6,251 nt of DNA from CAZFZQ01 sp964522845 (GTDB lineage Bacteria > Patescibacteriota > Patescibacteriia > GCA-002772895), in contig CAZFZQ010000050.1 in NCBI GenBank assembly GCA_964522845.1, positions 1 to 6,251 of the forward strand. The letters run 5' to 3'. The notes beneath the pieces were generated by a model. It made no database searches, had not been told where the DNA came from, and was given only the letters and a program-made list of their open reading frames with translations. Positions 1 to 3,616 of this stretch are shown here, one piece after another. Numbering within the stretch: position 1 is the first letter of the stretch; each line of letters begins with the position of its first letter. The position numbers and the translations under genes are program-made.

Positions 1-977
1 CTATTATCGCGCTCGCGCCCATGGCGGACTATACGGACAGTCCGTTTTCTTTAATCTGCAAAAAATTCGGCGCGGATGTGATCTATCGCGAGATGGTTTC
101 GGCTGAAGCGCTGGTTCGCGGTAATGAGAAGACGTTGAAAATGGCCGAGTTTGATAAAAAGGAACGGCCCATAATTTTGCAGATTTTTGGGGCTAATCCG
201 AAAACAATGGCTCGCGCCGCGCGGATTTTGGAAGAAAAATTTCATCCCGACGGCATTGATATTAACATGGGCTGTCCGGCAAGAAAAATTGTCGGCAACT
301 TTAACGGCGCGTGTTTAATGAAAGATCCGAGTCAGGCCGCGAAAATTGTTGAAGCTGTAAAATCGGCTGTTTCGTGTCAGGTTTCCGTAAAAACTCGCAC
401 CGGCTGGAGCGGGTCGGACGAAATTTTGAAGTTTGCGCCGATTTTGGAAAAAGCCGGCGCCGATGCCATCGCCATCCATGGTCGGACAAAAGCCATGGGC
501 TACGCGGGCAAAGCGGATTGGGAAATCGTTGGCCGCGTAAAAGAAAAATTATCCATTCCGGTTTTGCTAAACGGAGATATCGTTAATTTTGAAAGTTTTA
601 AAAAAGCGATTGACATTTCCGGCGCCGATGGCGTGTTGATTGGCAGAGGAGCGCTTGGTTTTCCTTGGATTTTTCGAAATATAAAAAATAAATCCAGTAG
701 TAGAACTTTTGCAGATTCTCATCTTGCGCCCCGCTTTGCGGGGCGGGCAAAAGTTTCACTACTGGATAAAAAAGATGTTGCGCCATCCCTGGCGGAAATC
801 AAAAAAGTGCTTTTGGAGCACGCTAAATTGCATCTCGCGCATTATGGGGAAAAAGGAATTATCCTTTTTAGAAAACATGCGGTGTCATATTTCAAAGGCG
901 CGCCGGACGCTAAAAATATAAGAATTAAACTCGCGAAAATAAATAATTTGGAAGAGCTATCTCAAGCTTTCCAATAA
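1..977 (+). CDS. dus: tRNA-dihydrouridine synthase, 5'-truncated by window edge
   Basis: FMN-dependent enzyme of the Dus family, which reduces specific uridines in the tRNA D-loop to dihydrouridine in the cytoplasm using NAD(P)H. The frame is open from base 3 and reads IIALAPM before the first ATG at 21. Because LAPM-x-x-x-TDSPF is the usual family N-terminus, the real start lies upstream of the window and the ATG at 21 is internal. Counting from that Met, the catalytic cysteine is C85 in NMGCPARK, followed by VKTRTGW (123-129), the IHGRT segment (152-156), LLNGDI (182-187) and GADGVLIGRG (201-210) of the FMN-binding TIM barrel. The C-terminal helical part has YGEKG and FRKHAVSYFKG. Residues about 224-249 are an extra segment encoded by a palindromic element, placed in the linker between barrel and C-terminal domain. 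The gene overlaps the convergent transporter gene by 21 bases and no terminator separates them. The exact subfamily (DusA/B/C) cannot be told. Confidence 0.95.
   Translation, partial: IIALAPMADYTDSPFSLICKKFGADVIYREMVSAEALVRGNEKTLKMAEFDKKERPIILQIFGANPKTMARAARILEEKFHPDGIDINMGCPARKIVGNFNGACLMKDPSQAAKIVEAVKSAVSCQVSVKTRTGWSGSDEILKFAPILEKAGADAIAIHGRTKAMGYAGKADWEIVGRVKEKLSIPVLLNGDIVNFESFKKAIDISGADGVLIGRGALGFPWIFRNIKNKSSSRTFADSHLAPRFAGRAKVSLLDKKDVAPSLAEIKKVLLEHAKLHLAHYGEKGIILFRKHAVSYFKGAPDAKNIRIKLAKINNLEELSQAFQ
692..767. repeat. Palindromic element inside dus
   Basis: Two 21-base arms, 692-712 and 747-767, are inverted copies: 19 Watson-Crick pairs, one G.T pair and one mismatch. Between them sits a second, GC-rich hairpin (727-734 with 738-745, loop TTT). 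The whole unit is translated in the dus frame, giving residues about 224-249 (including HLAPRFAGRAK), a segment I do not expect in ordinary Dus proteins. The reverse strand is also free of stops across it. The element is 76 bases arm to arm; the exact inserted length cannot be fixed without relatives. This is a probable mobile or formerly mobile palindromic repeat tolerated in an inter-domain linker. Confidence 0.75.
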
Positions 978-1454
978 TTTTCCGACAACCACGCCCACTG
1001 CGATGGCCATGCCGCCGATTAAGAAAATTTCCGCCGCATGATGGCGGATTTTTTGTTTGAGGATTTTTGCTTTTGCAATTCCTAAAACAATCAATCCAAA
1101 AAGAGAAAAAATTATTGATATGGGAAATGCCGCCGCGGCATCAAGCATCACGTAAGGCAGAAGAGGAACTGTGCCGGCGATGATATAGGATAAAAACATA
1201 ATCGCGCTGCTGCCGAGCGTTCTCCATGAAAGTTTTTTATTATCTTCAACAGAATGTTCAGAAAGAAAAGTGCCCGCGCCCATGGAAAATGCTTCAACGA
1301 AAATCAAGATCATGCCAGTTAGGATAATAGTTGTCCGCGGCACACCGGCGACCGCTATGCCGGATAAAAGCCCGACCGTGGAGACCAGGCTGTCTTCAAC
1401 GCCAAAAATGAAAGTCCGCAAAAAAATATTTTTTGAACTTTTGTCCATATTCAT
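957..1454 (-). CDS. VIT1/CCC1-family metal (Fe/Mn) transporter, short form
   Basis: Integral membrane protein of the VIT1/CCC1 family, whose members move Fe2+ or Mn2+ out of the cytoplasm, usually by proton exchange. The N-terminus FIFGVEDSLVSTVGLLSG matches the family signature FGxxDGxxS in the first helix, with E20 and D21, and SMGAGTFLSEHS (57-68) matches the conserved SMA-x-GEYLS region at the end of helix 2. Five hydrophobic segments are visible at about 16-37, 41-60, 80-104, 108-128 and 141-159, the family number. At 165 residues it is shorter than typical members: only about 19 residues join helices 2 and 3, so the cytoplasmic metal-binding domain of plant VIT1 is absent. The 1454 start gives MNMDK, but an extended -10 box ends only two bases before it, so the second ATG at 1448 (MDKSSKN) may be the real start on a nearly leaderless mRNA. 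The tail overlaps dus. The substrate is an inference from the family. Confidence 0.85.
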   Translation of the reverse strand: MNMDKSSKNIFLRTFIFGVEDSLVSTVGLLSGIAVAGVPRTTIILTGMILIFVEAFSMGAGTFLSEHSVEDNKKLSWRTLGSSAIMFLSYIIAGTVPLLPYVMLDAAAAFPISIIFSLFGLIVLGIAKAKILKQKIRHHAAEIFLIGGMAIAVGVVVGKLLESLR

Positions 1455-1456
1455 CT

Positions 1457-1465
1457 ATTATATCA
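1457..1465 (-). promoter_or_regulatory. Extended -10 promoter of the VIT transporter gene
   Basis: On the minus strand the sequence is TGATATAAT, a perfect TGnTATAAT extended -10 box. No good -35 lies 16-18 bases upstream; that stretch is the T-tract of the M24 terminator. Expected transcription starts fall within 0-2 bases of the ATG at 1448, so the mRNA would be leaderless or nearly so. No Shine-Dalgarno sequence is visible. Confidence 0.65.
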
Positions 1466-1472
1466 CGAAAAT

Positions 1473-1503
1473 AAAAAAAACATCCCGTTTGGCGGAGATG
1501 TTT
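1473..1503 (-). terminator. Intrinsic terminator of the M24 peptidase gene
   Basis: Read on the minus strand, AAACATC and CCG pair with CGG and GATGTTT (10 pairs with one bulged base, loop of 5), followed by a run of eight T. It starts 11 bases after the TAA of the M24 gene. Its T-tract reaches directly into the transporter promoter, so terminator and next promoter are nested. Confidence 0.8.
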
Positions 1504-1514
1504 GGCCGTAGTAA

Positions 1515-2255
1515 TTAGAGCAGAACGATTTCTCTTTGCAGGGGAGTGGTGATTTTGAATTTAAGTTCGGGAGTGATCAGAAAGTCCATTTCGCTTCGGA
1601 CGCCGAAGTCGTTTTCAAAATAGACGCCCGGCTCTATGGTGTAAGCATAGCCGGCGCGCAAACGGTCCTCGTCATATTCGGCAAGCCATTGCGAGCCATG
1701 GGGCGAAGAAGTCGTACCCAAGATATGCCCCAATTCATGGCCTATGACGCAACCATATATATTAAGTATTTCTTGCGAAAGCGCGTCCACTTTTTGTCCT
1801 GTGGGAAGAAGCGATTTTTTTAACAATTGGCGGATAAAATTGGCGCTTCCGTCCCGCGAGGCGATAACCGCGCGGAAAACTTTTTGGATTTTTTCCGGCA
1901 CGGAAGTCCCGTGATAACCAAACCACGTAATATCGGCAAAAGGCGATTTGCTATTGCCGATTTTTCCCCAGATATCCAGCAGTATCGGCATATCAGCTTG
2001 CAGTTTTTTTGCGCTTCGTTTTTCCGGGGAATAGTGGATCACGGCGGTATTTTCCCCGAAGGCCACAATCGGCGTGGAAAATGTTTTGCCAAATCTCAGA
2101 TTATTTTCCTGGAATTGGGCCATGATAAATTCACTAACGTCAAATTCGGTGAGGGAATTGTTATGCACCCAGATGAAATCAAGGGATGCGCGCATGATTT
2201 TGGTGAGTAATTTGGCTGCGATCCGATGGGAGCTGATTTGCGCTTGCGTCCACAT
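1515..2255 (-). CDS. M24-family metallopeptidase (Xaa-Pro aminopeptidase-like), catalytic domain only
   Basis: Cytoplasmic dinuclear-metal aminopeptidase of the pita-bread (M24) fold. All five expected metal ligands can be placed: D94 in LLDIWG, D108 in FADITWFG, H177 in GHELGHILG, E208 in YTIEPGVYF and E222 in VRSEMDFLIT. H74 in VIHYSP and H186 in SSPHGS sit where the catalytic histidines are expected. EPGVYF together with the R-S-E-M-D motif favours Xaa-Pro aminopeptidase/prolidase over methionine aminopeptidase, but at 246 residues the creatinase-like N-terminal domain of PepP/PepQ is missing. The start at 2255 is supported by AAAGGAG (2263-2269) seven bases upstream. It has its own promoter and terminator, so it is probably monocistronic. 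Substrate specificity is inferred; release of N-terminal residues before proline is likely. Confidence 0.88.
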   Translation of the reverse strand: MWTQAQISSHRIAAKLLTKIMRASLDFIWVHNNSLTEFDVSEFIMAQFQENNLRFGKTFSTPIVAFGENTAVIHYSPEKRSAKKLQADMPILLDIWGKIGNSKSPFADITWFGYHGTSVPEKIQKVFRAVIASRDGSANFIRQLLKKSLLPTGQKVDALSQEILNIYGCVIGHELGHILGTTSSPHGSQWLAEYDEDRLRAGYAYTIEPGVYFENDFGVRSEMDFLITPELKFKITTPLQREIVLL

Positions 2256-2289
2256 CGCCCTGCTCCTTTTTATTCAAAGGTCTGCTGGC

Positions 2290-2318
2290 AGATTACAATA
2301 TTATAGGATGATTGTCAA
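2290..2318 (-). promoter_or_regulatory. Promoter region of the M24 peptidase gene
   Basis: Two overlapping readings are possible on the minus strand. A consensus TATAAT lies at 2300-2305 with only T-rich sequence at the -35 distance. Alternatively a consensus TTGACA (2313-2318) with a 17-base spacer leads to a weak -10, TAATCT (2290-2295). Either gives a leader of roughly 25-40 bases carrying the Shine-Dalgarno sequence at 2263-2269. Confidence 0.5.
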
Positions 2319-2319
2319 T

Positions 2320-2357
2320 AAAGAAAAAATATCTACAAAAGCAGATATTTTTTCTTT
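2320..2357. terminator. AT-rich symmetrical hairpin, possible bidirectional terminator
   Basis: A perfect 15-base-pair stem (2320-2334 with 2343-2357) with an 8-base loop. The 5' arm contains six A and the 3' arm six T, so it would present a stem followed by a T-tract on either strand. It lies just upstream of the M24 promoter on the far side from the gene, where it could insulate the gene from leftward transcription through the tRNA region. The stem is AT-rich and therefore weak. Confidence 0.45.
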
Positions 2358-2358
2358 G

Positions 2359-2546
2359 GTTCCGGGACAGGACAGGGATTTTTTTCTATACAATCCTCGG
2401 GGACAGGGTTCGCCTGCAAGTCGCCTCGGCTTCCGCCTTGGCGCTCGCAGGCCGCCCCTCGCGATTCGGCTCGCCAAATAGCTCGCCGAATATCGCTGCG
2501 GTCTTCGAATCCCTGGCGCGAGCAAAAAAATTTGCTCGCTTCCCTT
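2359..2546. repeat. Hairpin-rich intergenic element with degenerate copies of the tRNA-Gln 3' end
   Basis: No gene is visible here. Bases 2359-2380 repeat the tRNA-Gln acceptor/T-arm sequence found at 2588-2604 (GTTCCGGGACAG then GGATT), with a 5-base tandem duplication of GACAG. Bases 2396-2412 carry a second degenerate copy (GGGGACAGGGTTCG). Bases 2502-2515 carry the T-arm again in inverted orientation (TTCGAATCCCTG). The latter two bound a unit of about 110 bases holding hairpins at 2412-2452 (8 of 9 outer pairs, starting GCCTGC), 2464-2491 (ATTCGGC/GCCGAAT) and, just outside, 2518-2539 (9 pairs, AAAA loop). This suggests a palindromic repeat inserted at, or carrying, tRNA-derived sequence. 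Confidence 0.6.
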
Positions 2547-2592
2547 GGAACACGAAAAAAGAGTATTAGTTAATACTCTTTTTTCGTGTTCC
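2547..2592 (-). terminator. 46-base near-perfect palindrome acting as tRNA-Gln terminator
   Basis: Arms of 22 bases (2547-2568 and 2571-2592) are perfectly complementary around a central GT. Each arm has the order A6-GAGTATTA or its complement TAATACTC-T6, so a stem plus T-tract is presented in both directions. The outer bases run into the acceptor end of the tRNA (2589-2592), so unprocessed transcript could pair with the tRNA 3' end. Leftward it terminates tRNA-Gln; nothing obvious needs it rightward. Confidence 0.7.
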
Positions 2593-2659
2593 GGGACAGG
2601 GATTCGAACCCCGATTAACGGCTTCAAAGGCCGCTGTCCTACCATTAGACGATCCCGGA
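2589..2659 (-). tRNA. tRNA-Gln (anticodon UUG)
   Basis: The 71-base minus-strand gene folds into a full cloverleaf. The acceptor stem is TCCGGGA/TCCCGGA (7 pairs), the D-arm begins GTC and closes GAC, and the anticodon stem is GCGGC/GCCGT. The loop CTTTGAA puts TTG at positions 34-36, reading CAA (and CAG by wobble). The T-arm is CGGGG-TTCGAAT-CCCTG and the discriminator base is A. The CCA end is not encoded (CAC follows), so a CCA-adding enzyme is needed. The 5' end sits seven bases from a consensus -10 box, leaving almost no leader. Confidence 0.96.
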
Positions 2660-2666
2660 ATATGAA

Positions 2667-2672
2667 ATTATA
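2667..2672 (-). promoter_or_regulatory. -10 box of the tRNA-Gln gene
   Basis: Minus-strand TATAAT, with seven bases (2660-2666) between it and the first base of the mature tRNA. Initiation at the usual distance would start the transcript 0-2 bases before the mature 5' end. The -35 region is a pair of A-tracts with no good hexamer at 16-18 bases; TTGTAA is 20 bases away. Confidence 0.6.
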
Positions 2673-2703
2673 GTAGCATGTTTTTTTATTTTTTACAAGG
2701 GTA

Positions 2704-2733
2704 TTGACAAAAATAATTCTTTTGATATATCAT
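2704..2733 (+). promoter_or_regulatory. Promoter of the 112-residue protein gene
   Basis: Consensus TTGACA (2704-2709), an 18-base spacer and TATCAT (2728-2733), five of six matches to the -10 consensus. The expected start near 2740 leaves a short leader holding the Shine-Dalgarno AAAGGAG at 2744-2750. It diverges from the tRNA-Gln promoter about 40 bases away. Confidence 0.75.
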
Positions 2734-2756
2734 AACCATAGCTAAAGGAGAGAAAG

Positions 2757-3095
2757 ATGCCCGAATCCGAATACAATGTTGTTTTTGTTTACACTGAAGA
2801 CGCGGGAGGATACGAAGGTAATATGACTTGGACTACCTTTGACAGCAAAGAGGCGTTTGATGAGTGGTATACGGATGAGATTAAGCGTGAAAACAGAGTG
2901 GTCGAGGAAGGCGTCACGGAAGAGCGCGCTCTGGAGCTAGTCGCGCAAACTCCTGTGGCATGCAGGATTGCGGCTGCTGTGCAAGCGGCTACGGGCGACA
3001 ATGGCGAAATAAATGAGTTTGCGCTTGAGATGGAATTGCAAAACGCGCATTTCTCAATCGCTTTTGACAAACAGCAACGGCAACAGAAAAAGTAA
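2757..3095 (+). CDS. Hypothetical acidic 112-residue protein
   Basis: I do not recognise a family. The gene looks genuine: it has a strong promoter, AAAGGAG six bases before the ATG, an ordered codon pattern and an intrinsic terminator 12 bases after the TAA. The protein begins with a probable beta strand (YNVVFVYTEDAGGY, about 6-19). An acidic, aromatic stretch follows, FDSKEAFDEWYTDEIKRE (28-45), then a helix-rich middle (53-78) and a tail of QQRQQKK. It has no signal peptide, no membrane segment and a single cysteine (C69), so it is probably a soluble cytoplasmic protein. The pattern of a short beta strand followed by SKEAFDEWY resembles small alpha/beta domains, but that is only an impression. 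It is transcribed as a single gene and neighbours give no functional hint. Confidence 0.85.
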   Translation: MPESEYNVVFVYTEDAGGYEGNMTWTTFDSKEAFDEWYTDEIKRENRVVEEGVTEERALELVAQTPVACRIAAAVQAATGDNGEINEFALEMELQNAHFSIAFDKQQRQQKK

Positions 3096-3107
3096 GTTTC
3101 TACCAAT

Positions 3108-3134
3108 CCGCACGGTTCGCCCTGCGGTTTTTTT
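3108..3134 (+). terminator. Intrinsic terminator after the 112-residue protein gene
   Basis: CCGCA pairs with TGCGG (3108-3112 with 3123-3127). Inside are a C.C mismatch and GG/CC closing a TTCG tetraloop, followed by seven T (3128-3134). Confidence 0.85.
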
Positions 3135-3142
3135 ATACCCTG

Positions 3143-3171
3143 TTGCGCAGTTTTCTTATATTTTATAGAAT
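3143..3171 (+). promoter_or_regulatory. Promoter-like sequence ahead of a 7-codon open frame
   Basis: TTGCGC (3143-3148), a 17-base spacer and TAGAAT (3166-3171). The next ATG, at 3183, opens a seven-codon frame (MLNGNEF, stop TAG ending at 3206). It has the same -35 hexamer and spacing as the DUF5679 promoter 92 bases downstream. It could be a second, upstream promoter of that gene or drive a short leader RNA; it could also be chance in AT-rich DNA. Confidence 0.35.
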
Positions 3172-3234
3172 GTAAATAACATATGCTAAACGGCAATGAA
3201 TTTTAGCCGGGCTTGACGCCTAATGAACACCCCA

Positions 3235-3263
3235 TTGCGCTTATTCTTATTTTGTGCTATTAT
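3235..3263 (+). promoter_or_regulatory. Promoter of the DUF5679 gene
   Basis: TTGCGC (3235-3240), a 17-base spacer and TATTAT (3258-3263). The expected start near 3270 leaves a leader of about 46 bases. Only a weak Shine-Dalgarno (AGAG at 3305-3308) precedes the ATG at 3316. Confidence 0.6.
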
Positions 3264-3315
3264 AAAGGCAATAGACAAATAGATCAAAATTTTTAAAATT
3301 AACCAGAGAACAACT

Positions 3316-3504
3316 ATGCAACCTGGAAATACCCCGGCGGTGCAAGCATATTGCGTAAAATGCAAGGACAAACGCGACATGCAGGAAGCCAAGGAAGTGA
3401 CTATGAAGGGCAAGGGCGGCAAGACCCGGTTGGCCATGAAGGGCGTTTGCCCGAAATGCGGCACGACCATGTTCCGTATCATGGGTGCCAAAAAGGCCGC
3501 ATAA
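3316..3504 (+). CDS. DUF5679 zinc-ribbon protein
   Basis: A 62-residue basic protein with two CxxC knuckles, C13/C16 in AYCVKCKDKR and C45/C48 in GVCPKCGT, followed by TTMFRIMG. This order, with a lysine-rich segment between knuckles (KGKGGKTRLAMKG), matches DUF5679, a domain often seen as a stand-alone small protein in Patescibacteria. Four cysteines should bind one zinc. The positive charge suggests contact with nucleic acid, possibly the ribosome or transcription machinery, but no function is established that I can cite. It has its own promoter and terminator. Confidence 0.88.
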   Translation: MQPGNTPAVQAYCVKCKDKRDMQEAKEVTMKGKGGKTRLAMKGVCPKCGTTMFRIMGAKKAA

Positions 3505-3542
3505 TAGGCCAAATTTCATCTGTTCGCGTTAAAGCGCGGGCA

Positions 3543-3578
3543 AATCAAAAATTCCGCTTTTCGGCGGAGTTTTTGATT
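3543..3578 (+). terminator. Terminator after the DUF5679 gene
   Basis: A 15-pair stem (3543-3557 with 3564-3578, one G.T pair) and 6-base loop. The GC-rich upper stem TTCCGC/GCGGAG is followed inside the 3' arm by TTTTT, and the 5' arm has the matching AAAAA, so it can work on both strands. The -35 box of uvrB begins two bases after it. Confidence 0.75.
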
Positions 3579-3579
3579 A

Positions 3580-3608
3580 TTGACGGTTGTTCCGGTAGCT
3601 ACTATAAT
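3580..3608 (+). promoter_or_regulatory. Promoter of uvrB, giving an almost leaderless mRNA
   Basis: TTGACG (3580-3585), a spacer of exactly 17 bases and a consensus TATAAT (3603-3608). The ATG of uvrB is at 3617, eight bases after the -10, so transcription would start 0-2 bases before the start codon. No Shine-Dalgarno sequence is present. No SOS (LexA) box is apparent around it. Confidence 0.8.
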
Positions 3609-3616
3609 TATGTGAT

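Noticed and set aside
1827..2210. 127-codon plus-strand frame
   Set aside because: It is antisense to the M24 peptidase gene, which has all metal ligands in place.
2412..2539. Possible CRISPR array or IS element in the repeat-rich intergenic stretch
   Set aside because: Repeats are not evenly spaced or identical, there are no spacers, and no transposase frame is present.
2300..2600. Phage attachment site at the tRNA-Gln 3' end
   Set aside because: The tRNA-end copies are close by, degenerate and partly inverted, with no integrase gene between them; the palindromic repeat reading fits better.
2301..2645. 114-codon minus-strand frame over the hairpin region
   Set aside because: It runs through the tRNA-Gln gene and its terminator palindrome, and translates repeat DNA.
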